This document shows, piece after piece, positions 36,817 to 46,537 of a DNA stretch of 64,000 nt (positions are counted from its first letter, which is position 1; each line of letters begins with the position of its first letter). Below the pieces are notes generated by a model. It was not told where the DNA came from, did no database searches, and was given only the letters and a program-made list of their open reading frames with translations. This stretch comes from Halomontanus rarus. GTDB lineage: Archaea; Halobacteriota; Halobacteria; Halobacteriales; Natrialbaceae. The position numbers and the translations under genes were made by a program. The DNA is taken from assembly GCF_029338335.1 (NCBI RefSeq), contig NZ_CP119800.1; one strand, written 5' to 3'.

Positions 36817-36836
36817 CACACCCTGTTTCCGGTGAA
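36817..36836 (+). repeat. ORB-like 20-mer upstream of Bat-type gene (copy 1)
   Basis: CACACCCTGTTTCCGGTGAA, two mismatches to the consensus, 5 kb right of the origin. Confidence 0.78.
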
Positions 36837-36892
36837 GCAGACAACGTGTCCCCGTTTCGTCTCTCGATTAGTTCTCCTCGCCCGGGGTCGGC

Positions 36893-36912
36893 CACACCGA
36901 GTTTCCGGTGAA
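36893..36912 (+). repeat. ORB-like 20-mer upstream of Bat-type gene (copy 2)
   Basis: CACACCGAGTTTCCGGTGAA, one mismatch. Same orientation as copy 1, 76 bp apart. Confidence 0.8.
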
Positions 36913-37412
36913 CGATCGAGCGGTGGCCGACCGGTTTTTTCGTTCGTCGGACTCACTCTCGCTCTCGCTCTCTTCCGGTTGACATCCTCTCGAATAACTA
37001 CGTCTTACGTTACGTTCTCGAGCGTCCTGTTTCGTTCTGTCCTATGACTGTTCTCGGTCCCGGTGACGGGCTCCGAGTTCTCCTCGAGCGTCGCGTCGGA
37101 ATTTCTTCGGAGACGAGTGACTGTACGGTTCTGAGCGGCGTCCTGTGGACCAATAGACAGTTACCGGTGATACGGAAACGATACTTATTCTCCCGTAGCC
37201 GAAACCCCGCCGTACCGTGGTCGTTCGTCGTGTCATCGATGTCGATTCGAGAGACCAGTCGATCGATCCGTTCGACGGATCGCGCGATCACGATTACGCG
37301 ATCGAACTCTCGAAGGTCCGTGCGCGCGAGTTCCGGAGTCGAACGCTTCTGCCCAATTCGAATTCGAACGAAACCCACACCGAAAGCGGGACCGAGAACC
37401 GGAGATCCCACA

Positions 37413-40400
37413 ATGAATAACCGGGCCGTCGCCACGACTGGTGATGCGAGTCGCGTTCTCGTCGTCGGCACCTCCTCGTGGGCGGCTGACGCTACCTCGG
37501 CGCTCGCCGATGTCTTTCCCGGGCCGTCGATCCTCCTCGCGTCGACGACGGCAGAGGCCCTCGAGCGGCTCGAAAACGCCGATATCGACTGTCTGGTCTG
37601 TGACCTGCGTCTCGAGGCGTCCGACGCCGACGCTTCGTTCGACCCGCTGCTCGAGGCTGTCCGAACCGTCGATCCGCGGACGCCGATCGTCGCACTCGTC
37701 GACCCGGACACCGCGGGGCGGGCCCTCGAATCGGGGGCGACGGACGTCGTCACACCCGGGGAGCCCGACGCGGTCGTCGTCACGCGCGTACAAAATGCCA
37801 TCGAGCGGGCCCGGCTTCGCGAGCGTGTGGAGGGTCGAGATGGGTCGGAACGGTCTCCGGAACCGCACGCCGGCGACGAGAACCGGAGCCCGGCTTCGCA
37901 AGTAGCGGACGAGCGCTATCGATCGATACTGGACCACTCGAGCACGTCGGTCCTGGTCCTCGACGGTGACGGATCGGTTCGCTACGCCAGCCCGGCGGTC
38001 GAGTCGGCGTTCGGACACACGCCCGAGGAACTCGAGCGGACCGACCCGCTGACCCTCGTCCATCCCGACGACCGGGAGACCGCACTCGAGGACTTCGCGG
38101 CGCTCGCGACGGCACCGCTGGGATCGACGCGCGAATCGACCTACCGGCTGAAACGGACCGACGGAAGCTGGCGCGTCTCGGACGTGACGTTCACGAACCG
38201 ACTGACCGATCCGACCGTGGAGGGGGTCGTCGTGACCGTGACCGACGCCGCTCCCCGGTCCCTCCCGGATCCGATCGAAGGGCTGTCAGCCCCGTTTTTC
38301 GCGCTGGGGCCCGACTGGGAGCTGACGGATGCCAACGCCGCCGCGCGTCGGTTGTTCGTCGGTTCTCGAGTGGGGAGAGCGGACGGGAGTAAGGGTAAAG
38401 GTAAGGGTGTGGGTGAGAGTGAGGGTGACGAAGACCGGGAGTGGGATCCGGACGGAGACGTCCGCGGAACCGTGGTCTGGACCCTCCTCCCCGATTCGGT
38501 CAGGGAGACGTTCTACGAGCGACTTCACGAAGCGGTCCGAACGGGATCGGTCGTCGAATTCGACGTCGAGTATCCCCACCTCGAGACGGGGTTTACGGTG
38601 GACGTTCATCCCCACGAAACGAGCGCTTCCGGTACCGAAATTGCGGACACCGACGCTCCGGACGCCGACGAACCGGACACTGACGCCCTCGACTCCGCGG
38701 ACACCACCGATACGCCACACGCCCACGCCGGCGTGTCCGTCTACGCGCGCGAGATCGATCCCGACCCCGCGGCGACCCGGACACAGCGAGACCGCGGTCG
38801 ATCGTTCGAGGCGGTCGTCGATTCGCTCTCCGACGGCGTCTTCGTCCTCGCCGCCGACGGCCGAACGATCGACCTCGCTAACGCGGCGCTCTCCGAGTTC
38901 GCGGGTTCGGAACCGCTCGTGGGTCGCGACCTCGAGGCCGTCGTCGATCCCGCGATCGCCGATCGAATCAGGGAGCGGGCCGACTCGCCGGTCGTCCGTC
39001 GGAGCGACCCGATCGAGACGACCCTCGAGCGACACGGCGACCCCTGTCCGGTCGGCATCTCCGTGGCCCCGATGGCGCGAGCCGGTGACGACCGCGTCGT
39101 TTGCGTCGTCCGCGACGAAACCGACCGTCGACGGTCGCTGGCGGCGATGTCGTCGCTTCGAGAGACGGCCGCTGGACTGACCCGGGCGACGACCCGAACG
39201 GAGGTCTGTCAGACCGTCGTCGACGCGGCGCTCGAGGGCGCGGACGCGACGGTCGGTTGCGTCTATCTAGCCGACGACGACGCGTTCCGACCCGCCGCGT
39301 TCGCGACGCCCGACCGGCTCGCGGGGGATCTTCCGGTGATCGACCGCACGGAGACGCTTCTCGAGGAACTGCTCGAACGCGACGGGCCCGCGGTCCGTTC
39401 GTCACAGGACTTCGAGGGGCTGCTCTCTCGGCTCGGAGTTCGTGGCGATCACGTGATGATCGTTCCGCTCGACGGGAGCGGTATCCTCATTCTGACCGCC
39501 GCATCGCCGTTTTCCGATCACGCCGTCGCGTTCGCCGACTCCCTCGCGGCTGTAGGGGCGGTCGCACTCGCGCGCGTCGACAGCGAGTCGACCGTTCGCG
39601 AGCGAGACCGCGAACTCGAACGGACGACGGCTGCACTCGAGTCGCTGACGGAACTCACCGACCGAAGGCAGCAGATCGAACGGGCACTCGTCGAGGCCGA
39701 AACGCGCGCGGAGATCGAAACCCGCGTCTGCGACGAACTGGCCGAGATCGACTGGCTCGCGTTCGCCTGGATCGGCGACGCGAGTACGGCGACCGATCTC
39801 GTCTCGTCGCTCGCACGTGCGGGGGACGACGACGGCTATCTCGATTCGGTCCGCGTCGAACTCGGTGCCGAGACGGGCGGGGGTACCGTCGAACCGACCG
39901 GTCGAACGGTGGCGACTCGAGAGCCCACTCACGTCGAACGCATCGTTTCGAGTGTGCAGGGTCGGGTGCGGGAACGAGAATGGGAACGGGGACGGGAACG
40001 GAAACAGGGCCGAAAGCGGCCACCGGAACGAGACCACGGCCCGAATCGGGACCACCCCCCCGAGCCGGCGTCGAGCGCCGGCTCGGATTCGAAACCCGAG
40101 TGGCGCCACGAGGCGCTCGAGCGAGGGTTCCAGTCGGTTCTCAGCGTCCCGCTCGTCTACGACGATTACGTTTACGGCGCGCTGTCGCTGTACGCGACCC
40201 GGCCGTCGGCGTTCGACGAACCCGCGCGTTCGATCTTCGCGGAACTCGGCGAAACGGTCGCCTACGCGATCAACGCCGTCGAGACCAAACAGGCGCTGCT
40301 CACAGACAGCGTCACCCAACTCGAGTTCGCGATGCGCGACTCCGGGGACCTCCTGTCGTCGATCGCTCGCCGCCTCGAAGCGCGGCTCACCCTCGAGACG

Positions 40401-40973
40401 GTCGTCCCGCGCTCGGCCGCCGGCGATCGATCCACCGTCTTCGTGACCGTCAGCGACTCGACGCCGGAGGCGGTCCGAAACGCAGCGGCGGAGTGCGACG
40501 CCGTCGAATCGACCCAGCTGATCACCGAACGGGACGGCGAGTTACTGTTCGAGATCGTCGCCGCGGACTCGACGCTCGCGACGACACTCGCCGATCACGG
40601 AGCGGTCCTGCGATCGATCGACGCGGACGACGATCGGACCCGGTTCGTCGCCGAACTCCCTCGCGGCACCGACGTTCGATCGTTCGTCGACATGCTCGAG
40701 CAGAAGTACCCCGGGACGGAGCTCCTCGCCCGTCGGGAGCGCGACCGCGGCGCTCGGACGAGGGAGGACTTCCAGTCGGCGCTCGAAGAGCGACTCACCG
40801 ACAGACAGCTTCGCGCGCTCGAGACGGCCTACTACAGTGGATTCTTCGAGTGGCCCCGCGAACGCACCGGTGAAGAGGTCGCTCACTCGCTGGGCGTCTC
40901 CCAGCCGACGTTCAACCGGCACTTCCGAACGGCAGAGCGGAAGCTGTTTACGCTGCTGTTCGACGACGTGTAG
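37413..40973 (+). CDS. Large multi-sensor Bat-type regulator
   Basis: 1186 aa from ATG 37413. Order: receiver domain (about 12-135, with VCDLRLEA holding the likely phosphoacceptor Asp), PAS (about 165-285, YRSILDHSSTSVLVLDGDG), PAS-like segment (about 290-445), PAS (about 460-580), GAF (about 590-730), second GAF (about 745-960), BAT region (about 965-1110) and C-terminal HTH_10 (LTDRQLRALETAYYSGFFEWPRE). Two low-complexity inserts are encoded by purine-rich repeats at about 38388-38437 and 39960-40015. Ligand and targets unknown. Preceded by two ORBs and followed by a smaller Bat-type gene. Confidence 0.88.
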   Translation: MNNRAVATTGDASRVLVVGTSSWAADATSALADVFPGPSILLASTTAEALERLENADIDCLVCDLRLEASDADASFDPLLEAVRTVDPRTPIVALVDPDTAGRALESGATDVVTPGEPDAVVVTRVQNAIERARLRERVEGRDGSERSPEPHAGDENRSPASQVADERYRSILDHSSTSVLVLDGDGSVRYASPAVESAFGHTPEELERTDPLTLVHPDDRETALEDFAALATAPLGSTRESTYRLKRTDGSWRVSDVTFTNRLTDPTVEGVVVTVTDAAPRSLPDPIEGLSAPFFALGPDWELTDANAAARRLFVGSRVGRADGSKGKGKGVGESEGDEDREWDPDGDVRGTVVWTLLPDSVRETFYERLHEAVRTGSVVEFDVEYPHLETGFTVDVHPHETSASGTEIADTDAPDADEPDTDALDSADTTDTPHAHAGVSVYAREIDPDPAATRTQRDRGRSFEAVVDSLSDGVFVLAADGRTIDLANAALSEFAGSEPLVGRDLEAVVDPAIADRIRERADSPVVRRSDPIETTLERHGDPCPVGISVAPMARAGDDRVVCVVRDETDRRRSLAAMSSLRETAAGLTRATTRTEVCQTVVDAALEGADATVGCVYLADDDAFRPAAFATPDRLAGDLPVIDRTETLLEELLERDGPAVRSSQDFEGLLSRLGVRGDHVMIVPLDGSGILILTAASPFSDHAVAFADSLAAVGAVALARVDSESTVRERDRELERTTAALESLTELTDRRQQIERALVEAETRAEIETRVCDELAEIDWLAFAWIGDASTATDLVSSLARAGDDDGYLDSVRVELGAETGGGTVEPTGRTVATREPTHVERIVSSVQGRVREREWERGRERKQGRKRPPERDHGPNRDHPPEPASSAGSDSKPEWRHEALERGFQSVLSVPLVYDDYVYGALSLYATRPSAFDEPARSIFAELGETVAYAINAVETKQALLTDSVTQLEFAMRDSGDLLSSIARRLEARLTLETVVPRSAAGDRSTVFVTVSDSTPEAVRNAAAECDAVESTQLITERDGELLFEIVAADSTLATTLADHGAVLRSIDADDDRTRFVAELPRGTDVRSFVDMLEQKYPGTELLARRERDRGARTREDFQSALEERLTDRQLRALETAYYSGFFEWPRERTGEEVAHSLGVSQPTFNRHFRTAERKLFTLLFDDV

Positions 40974-41234
40974 CCGCCCGCGTCTCGAGTCGACACAGAC
41001 AGTTCAGTACTCGTAGGATCGCGTTTATCGCTCTCGGCTTCCGGAAATACCGTCTTTATCCACCTCGAACGAATGACCGGATCGCTGACGGATGAATACG
41101 TATTGTATCCGTTTTCGGCTCCGATTACGTGTATAGCCTTCACGATGATTTGTCCGGGAACGCAATGACCAATTAATGCAACACAGCGACCCAACAAGCT
41201 ATTACCGGACGAGTTACGCGTCGGTGATACGATC

Positions 41235-41927
41235 GTGAGTACCGAACCGATCGGTCTCGAACAGTCGGCCCTTCGTTCGCAAGCCGACGGCGGCATCGTC
41301 GCGGAGGTGCGACTCGATCACGCGGACCTCGTCCTCCAACCGACGCTCCGTCGCGCATCGGGCGTGACGGTCGAACCCGAGTATCGGACGATCGTCGGCT
41401 CCGGTCGACGTCTCCTCTTCTGTAGCGTCTACGGGAACGCGTTCGACGAATTCGAGAGTGGACTCGCGGCCGATCCGACCGTCACGGATCCCGTTCTCGT
41501 CGACCGCTATCCGGACCGGCGCGTCTACCGCGTCGAACTCACCGACCGAACGATCTCCGTGACCGGAACGATCGCCGAGATCGGAGGGCGCATCCTCGAG
41601 CGCTCGAGTACTCGCGACGGCTGGCTCGTCCAGATCCGGTTCCCCGGTCGCGACGCGCTCGTCTCGTTGAACGAGTTCTGCCAGGACCGGGACATCTCAT
41701 TTCAGGTGAACCACCTGCGAACCTCGGACGACGGCGAGGATGGACTCGTCGGACTCACGCCGAAACAACAGGAACTGCTCACCGTCGCCTACCAGGAGGG
41801 TTACTTCGACGTCCCGCGTGGCATCTCGCAGAACGAACTGGCGGATCGACTCGACGTCTCGAAGTCGGCGATTTCCCAGCGACTCCGACGCGCGATCGCC
41901 GAACTCTGTGCGACCTCGTTGCCCTGA
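41235..41927 (+). CDS. Bat-family HTH_10 regulator
   Basis: 230 aa, GTG start. N-terminal sensor-like region (about 20-170) without an obvious cofactor motif; the C-terminus is HTH_10: LTPKQQELLTVAYQEGYFDVPRG then LADRLDVSKSAISQRLRRA. Same architecture as the short regulator at 10292 but no Cys cluster. Located directly after the large Bat-type gene, 261 nt away, with its own likely promoter. Confidence 0.86.
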   Translation: MSTEPIGLEQSALRSQADGGIVAEVRLDHADLVLQPTLRRASGVTVEPEYRTIVGSGRRLLFCSVYGNAFDEFESGLAADPTVTDPVLVDRYPDRRVYRVELTDRTISVTGTIAEIGGRILERSSTRDGWLVQIRFPGRDALVSLNEFCQDRDISFQVNHLRTSDDGEDGLVGLTPKQQELLTVAYQEGYFDVPRGISQNELADRLDVSKSAISQRLRRAIAELCATSLP

Positions 41928-42160
41928 ACCGGCGATTCCGTCTCCGTTTCCGTTTCCGTTTCCGTCTCCGCCTTTGATTCGTCCTGGTCTGGGCGTCCCG
42001 CGCAGCCGAACTCGACGCTCGAATTCGAGGGGACCGTCTCCCGATCGGATCGTCACCGGTCGGCAGTCGGCGATCGGTCCGGTCGCTCGAGGCAGTCAGT
42101 CGAATTGGCGGCAGTAAAAAGTGTGAACGACCGGTCGTTCCGGATGAGGCTGATCTCGAT

Positions 42161-42346
42161 CTACTCGTCGTCAGCGTCGTCTTTCATCGATCCGAGCTGT
42201 GAGACGAGTTCGTCGGTCGAGAGGTCCGATTCGAACTCGACCGATCCCTGATGATCGTGCTCGTGAACTTTGACGGCGTCGACGTCGTCCTCGTCGTCTT
42301 GTGTCTGATGCTGCTGCTCGGACTCATCGTAGCTACCAAAACCCAT
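42161..42346 (-). CDS. Small acidic haloarchaeal protein (DUF5786-like)
   Basis: 61 aa, very acidic, beginning MGFGSYDESEQQHQTQDDED. This N-terminal motif is characteristic of a conserved haloarchaeal small-protein family of unknown function (DUF5786, as I recall it). The C-terminal half (SDLSTDELVSQLGSMKDD) may form one helix. Its leftward promoter lies in the region after 42346. Confidence 0.8.
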   Translation of the reverse strand: MGFGSYDESEQQHQTQDDEDDVDAVKVHEHDHQGSVEFESDLSTDELVSQLGSMKDDADDE

Positions 42347-42438
42347 ACCACCACTACGAGCGCCTCCGTGAAAGGTACTTCGGTCAGCGGTGGCGAGGAA
42401 TTATTCGAAGCTAGTTACTGTTCACTGATAAGAATACA

Positions 42439-42697
42439 CTATTTTTTGTCCACCTCGTCCGCTTCGTCCCACCGGACCGAATCGTCCGCTTCGCACTCCC
42501 TCCGGACACCCTTGAGCCGGTCCCGGCGTCGATTTCGTAGCTCGTGCATTCGCCGTCGTAGTCCTCGCGTACCGAGACGCCGGATACCTGTTCGGTGGAC
42601 GTACTGGCCGCTGTCTCGTCGCTCGTCCACTGCTTTCCCTTCACGGCGACGAATAGTGGACGTTCGGTCGGTCGTCCTCACGACACCTCGGTCCACC
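42439..42697 (-). pseudogene. Possible frameshifted small gene
   Basis: Two overlapping leftward frames each read like acidic protein for part of their length: one gives VKGKQWTSDETAASTS then VREDYDGECTSYEIDAGTG, the other, ending at 42439, gives GVRRECEADDSVRWDEADE. Joining them needs one frameshift near 42520. No clear start codon with homology is seen, and I recognise no family. Could equally be chance. Confidence 0.25.
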
Positions 42698-42748
42698 CTC
42701 GAAGACGCGGGCTCTCGGCCCCCTCGCTACTGAATCCAGTATCCGCCT

Positions 42749-42766
42749 GCTAACGGGTGCGTTAGC
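42749..42766. promoter_or_regulatory. Inverted repeat upstream of glmS
   Basis: GCTAACGGGTGCGTTAGC: 6-bp arms around a 6-bp loop, 230 nt before the glmS ATG, with a TATA-like element just downstream. Could be an operator or a hairpin. Confidence 0.45.
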
Positions 42767-42995
42767 CCGTCTATAGTAATGGGTCGGGCTGGACTGGTTG
42801 CTATCATGTCCGTGCACCGTTCGCCGTCCCGGACAGTCGTCACGGACGACGAACTGACCATGATACGATATCCGACTGCAGACGACGCCGTAGCCAGCCC
42901 CTCTCTCGATGTGACGGACTCTCCGATCGGCGTTCGGCGTCCAGCGCGGTCGAGTGAGGCGGATTCAGCGCGGAACTTCTCACGGTGAGTACTGT

Positions 42996-44810
42996 ATGTG
43001 TGGAATAATCGGCCGTGTGGGGACTGGAGACGCGATCGATACCCTGCTTACTGGACTCGAGAACCTCGAGTACCGCGGCTACGACTCGGCCGGCGTCGCC
43101 GTCCAGAACGGCGCCGGAATCAAAGTACAGAAACGCTCCGGGAAGGTCTCGGAGCTGAAGAACAAGATCGACGCCAGCGTGCTCGAAGGCCAGGTCGGGA
43201 TCGGTCACACCCGCTGGAGCACTCACGGGCCGCCGACGGACGCGAACGCGCATCCGCACACCGACTCGACGACGGACGTCGCGGTCGTCCACAACGGCAT
43301 CATCGAGAACTACGTCGTGCTCAAAGAGCGACTGGCCGCGGCGGGCCACGAGTTCACCAGCGACACCGACACCGAGGTCATTCCACACCTCGTCCAGCAC
43401 TACCTCGACCGGGGGTGGGACACCGAACGAGCGTTCCGAACGGCGATCGACGAACTGCAGGGCAGCTACGCCGTCGCGGTGATGATCTCCGGCGAGCACG
43501 TCATCTACGCCGCCCGCCGGGGCTCCCCGCTCGTCATCGGCATGGAAGACGACGAGTTCTTCCTCGCCAGCGACGTCCCCGCCTTCCTCGAGTACACCGA
43601 CAGCGTCGTCTACCTCGAGGACGGCGACGTCGCGATCGTCCGACCGCACGGCGTGGAGTTCTCCGACCTCGAGGGGAACCCGATCTCCCGCGAACCGGAA
43701 ACCGTCGACTGGGACCCCGAACAGGCCGGTAAGGGCGAGTACGATCACTACATGCTCAAGGAGATCTACGAACAGCCGACCTCGCTCGCCCAGGCGATCG
43801 AGGGGCGACTCGACCCCGACTCGGGTGCGGTCCGCCTCGAGGATTTCCCGCCGGGAACGTTCGACGACGTCGACCGCGTCCAGTTCGTCGCCTGTGGCAC
43901 CTCTTACCACGCTGCACTGTACGGCTCGCTCGCGTTGAATCGGGCCGGCATCCAGTCACAGGCACTGTTGGCAAACGAGTACAGCGTGTCCGCACCCCCG
44001 GTCGACGAGCACACGCTCGTCGTCGCGGTCACCCAGAGCGGCGAAACCGCCGACACGCTCAGCGCCCTCCGACAGGCCAAATCCGAGGGCGCACGGACGG
44101 TGACCGTCACCAACGTCGTCGGCTCGACCGCTGCCCGCGCGGCCGACGACGCGCTCTACATCCGCGCCGGCCCGGAGATCGGCGTCGCCGCCACCAAGAC
44201 CTTCTCCTCGCAGGCCGTGATGCTCACTCTGCTCGGCCAGCGACTCTCCGCGGACGTACGCGGCGAACCCGCGTTCGACCTCGAGTCGGTCCTCTCCGAC
44301 CTCGAGTCGCTTCCGGAGCAGTTCGAGACTGTCCTCGCCGAGAGCGACGCCGCCGAGATCGCCCACCGGTACGAGGGAAGCCGATCGTACTTCTTCATCG
44401 GTCGCGGGCTCGGGTTCCCCGTCGCCCTCGAGGGCGCCCTGAAGTTCAAGGAGATCACCTACGAGCACGCCGAGGGGTTCGCCTCCGGCGAACTCAAACA
44501 CGGCCCGCTGGCGCTGGTCACCCCCGAGACGCCGGTGTTCGCGGTCTTCACCGGCACCGAAGACGAGAAGACGCTGAAGAACGCCGAGGAGGCCCAGACT
44601 CGCGGCGCGCCGGTGATCGCGCTCTGTCCCGACGATCACCCGGCGACGGAGGTCGCCGACGCCCACCTCGAGATACCGGACGCCGACTCCGCACTCGCGG
44701 GCCTGCTCGCGAACGTCCAGTTGCAACTGGTCTCCTACCACGCGGCGGAACTGCTCGACCGGCCGATCGACAAGCCCCGGAACCTGGCCAAGAGCGTCAC
44801 CGTCGAGTAA
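42996..44810 (+). CDS. glmS: Glutamine-fructose-6-phosphate aminotransferase (isomerizing)
   Basis: Makes glucosamine-6-phosphate from fructose-6-phosphate and glutamine, entry to UDP-GlcNAc. The 604-aa length is standard. The mature N-terminal nucleophile Cys follows the initiator Met (MCGIIGRVG). The glutaminase domain spans 1-230 (GHTRWSTHG, HNGIIENY), and two SIS isomerase domains follow (VACGTSYHAALYG, TQSGETADT; ESRSYFFIGRG-like region). The C-terminus ends KSVTVE, as in the family. The protein in bacteria feeds GlmM then GlmU, both of which occur within 7 kb. Confidence 0.96.
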   Translation: MCGIIGRVGTGDAIDTLLTGLENLEYRGYDSAGVAVQNGAGIKVQKRSGKVSELKNKIDASVLEGQVGIGHTRWSTHGPPTDANAHPHTDSTTDVAVVHNGIIENYVVLKERLAAAGHEFTSDTDTEVIPHLVQHYLDRGWDTERAFRTAIDELQGSYAVAVMISGEHVIYAARRGSPLVIGMEDDEFFLASDVPAFLEYTDSVVYLEDGDVAIVRPHGVEFSDLEGNPISREPETVDWDPEQAGKGEYDHYMLKEIYEQPTSLAQAIEGRLDPDSGAVRLEDFPPGTFDDVDRVQFVACGTSYHAALYGSLALNRAGIQSQALLANEYSVSAPPVDEHTLVVAVTQSGETADTLSALRQAKSEGARTVTVTNVVGSTAARAADDALYIRAGPEIGVAATKTFSSQAVMLTLLGQRLSADVRGEPAFDLESVLSDLESLPEQFETVLAESDAAEIAHRYEGSRSYFFIGRGLGFPVALEGALKFKEITYEHAEGFASGELKHGPLALVTPETPVFAVFTGTEDEKTLKNAEEAQTRGAPVIALCPDDHPATEVADAHLEIPDADSALAGLLANVQLQLVSYHAAELLDRPIDKPRNLAKSVTVE

Positions 44811-44961
44811 CGCTCGAGTCGACGGCTCGTCGAGCTATCGATTTCGTTTCAGCGTTCTCGACTTTCGGTGTGGAACGACAATTCCATAGATACCGGTCTC
44901 TTCGCTGCGGCTTTCGTGTTCTGCCCGCTCGACTAAGCGCTGCGGTAACGTATCCATCAGC

Positions 44962-45432
44962 ATGGACGGGTCCGCTCTCGACGCCGTCGACCGAGCCATC
45001 CTGTACCACCTGCAACAGAACGCCCGACGGTCGATCACGGACATCGCCGATTCGGTGAACGTCGCCAATAATACGGTTCGAAATCGGATACAGGCGATGG
45101 AGGAGGAGGGAATCATCGAGGGCTACAGCATCGATCTCGACTACGATCGTGCCGACGTGCAACACTATTATCTGTTCGTCTGCACGGCTCGCGTCAGCGA
45201 ACGCGAACAGCTGGCAGCTGACGCCCAGCAGTATTCCGGAGTCGTCGAAGTACTGACGCTCATGACCGGGACCCACAACGTCTACGTTCTGGCTGCCGGC
45301 AGCCAGAAAGACGATATAACGCAACTCGCCTACGATCTCGACGGTCTCGGCCTTCGAGTCGATCACGAACACCTCGTTCGAGAGCAGACTCAGCAGCCGT
45401 TTTCCGGATTCGAACTGGAACGGAATCTCTGA
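44962..45432 (+). CDS. Lrp/AsnC-family transcriptional regulator
   Basis: 156 aa. The N-terminal winged/helix-turn-helix domain is LDAVDRAILYHLQQNARRSITDIADSVNVANNTVRNRIQ; the C-terminal half is the ligand-binding RAM domain (VVEVLTLMTGTHNVYVLA). Family members sense amino acids or other small ligands. It lies 151 nt after glmS on the same strand. A link to amino-sugar control is possible but not shown. Confidence 0.9.
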   Translation: MDGSALDAVDRAILYHLQQNARRSITDIADSVNVANNTVRNRIQAMEEEGIIEGYSIDLDYDRADVQHYYLFVCTARVSEREQLAADAQQYSGVVEVLTLMTGTHNVYVLAAGSQKDDITQLAYDLDGLGLRVDHEHLVREQTQQPFSGFELERNL

Positions 45433-45510
45433 CCGTCGGTCCGTTCTGCACACTCAAACTATCCATCCGTGATCATATTGCAAAAAATGCATCCTTTTTA
45501 TAACCGTAGT

Positions 45511-45520
45511 GAATTATTTA
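45511..45520 (+). promoter_or_regulatory. TATA-like box of the HalOD1 gene
   Basis: gaattattta, about 30 nt before the ATG at 45550; a second candidate, ttttataa, is at 45496-45503. Confidence 0.5.
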
Positions 45521-45549
45521 ACGGTGAACGTGTTATCGTGCGATCGAGT

Positions 45550-45849
45550 ATGGAATACGAGGTCGCTCCCGGTCAATCGGTGAGTACGCGTCTCCTCGAG
45601 GCGGTCGCGGACATCGAGGAAACTGATCCGGCGGAACTGAATCCACCGCTGTACGAAGTCATCGATCCCGACGCGCTCGAGGCGCTCTTCGACCCACCGG
45701 CGTCCGGGTCCGAACTCGAACGAACCGGCCAACTGGCGTTTTCGTATCGCGAGTACCGAATTACGGTCTCTTTCGGGAGGAGGCAGACGATTGCGATCGA
45801 CGACGAACCCGCTGAAACTATGTCCGGACGCGACGGCGTCCGAGCGTAA
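45550..45849 (+). CDS. HalOD1 output-domain protein
   Basis: 99 aa. Single HalOD1 domain, the haloarchaeal signalling output domain: SVSTRLLEAVADIEETDPAELNPPLYEVIDPDALEALF, then ITVSFGRRQTIAI. Such proteins are stand-alone output modules in haloarchaea with unclear biochemical role. ATG 45550 is used; the longer frame begins in AT-rich promoter sequence. Expression is probably leaderless. Confidence 0.87.
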   Translation: MEYEVAPGQSVSTRLLEAVADIEETDPAELNPPLYEVIDPDALEALFDPPASGSELERTGQLAFSYREYRITVSFGRRQTIAIDDEPAETMSGRDGVRA

Positions 45850-45923
45850 GGATCTCTCTCGGATACGACCCGGAACCCGGATCTCCAGACGCGGGAATCA
45901 GAACCCTGTACTGAGGTATTTCA

Positions 45924-46055
45924 GTGCGTGGAACGTGCCCGAACTGTATCGACGACGACGTCGAATCGAGCTCGCGAGAACTAGGCGACAACGGTGGATT
46001 GGAAGTCGCGTTCGACTGTCCGAACTGCGGCCACACGTGGACCGTCGTCTTTTGA
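45924..46055 (+). CDS. Zinc-ribbon microprotein, 43 aa
   Basis: GTG-started frame of 43 codons, MRGTCPNC at the start and FDCPNCGHTWTVVF at the end: two CPNC knuckles (5-8, 32-35) 24 residues apart. The GHTW ending is typical of small archaeal zinc ribbons. An in-frame stop at 45912 leaves GTG 45924 as the main start choice. It lies 74 nt after the HalOD1 gene. Confidence 0.7.
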   Translation: MRGTCPNCIDDDVESSSRELGDNGGLEVAFDCPNCGHTWTVVF

Positions 46056-46390
46056 TCGCTCGCCGGAACCACCGGACGGTTCCGAAATGATTTTCTCTCC
46101 TCCACTGAAGCCGTCCACACCCGATCCCACGACAGCCGTGCGATCGGGTACACACTGAGTTCGGTGGCTCCGACGGATGACGATCGCGATCGCTCGAGAT
46201 TCGAAGTCGGCGCTCACCCGAATCACAAACGCTAACGCTGATATTGCAACTCCCTCTCTATTCGGGAAGTCAGATAGCCGGTGGATGATGTCCGCCGGTT
46301 CTCGAGCGACGCCGCTCTCCGTTATGCCCTCCAAAAAACGGCTCTTGGTTCTCTGTGACCGATACCGCCTCGAACGCTGCCGACTCCCTG
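46056..46390. other. Intergenic region
   Basis: 335 nt between a zinc-ribbon microprotein and the DUF1328 gene. No credible gene or repeat noted. Confidence 0.4.
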
Positions 46391-46537
46391 TCAGAGCAAC
46401 ATCGAGGCGACGGCCAGCACCAGGAAGGCGAGCACGAGCCACTTCGCGATCGACATGGTTACGCCAGCGACGCCGGTCGCGCCGACCGCGGCGGCGACGA
46501 TCGCGATCACGAAGAACAGGATTGCCAGTTCTAGCAT
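46391..46537 (-). CDS. DUF1328-family small membrane protein
   Basis: 48 aa with two membrane helices: LELAILFFVIAIVAAAVG and WLVLAFLVLAVASMLL, linked by the conserved TGVAGVTMSIAKWL. The layout and length match DUF1328 (YtjA-type) proteins. Function unknown in all organisms. Confidence 0.85.
   Translation of the reverse strand: MLELAILFFVIAIVAAAVGATGVAGVTMSIAKWLVLAFLVLAVASMLL

Larger units (their letters stand above)
36726..37412. other. Intergenic region with two ORBs upstream of a Bat-type gene
   Basis: 687 nt. Contains two forward ORBs (36817, 36893) and an AT-richer patch at about 36985-37010. The large gene's frame extends to 37044, but that sequence is Arg/Ser-rich and unlike protein. 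No other gene seen. Confidence 0.6.
42347..42995. other. Intergenic region upstream of glmS
   Basis: 649 nt. It contains the possible broken frame described at 42439-42697, an inverted repeat GCTAAC/GTTAGC at 42749-42766 followed by a TATA-like ctatagtaat, and the glmS leader. Confidence 0.5.

Noticed and set aside
37044..37412. Upstream extension of the large Bat-type gene
   Set aside because: Not protein-like; receiver domain begins shortly after ATG 37413.
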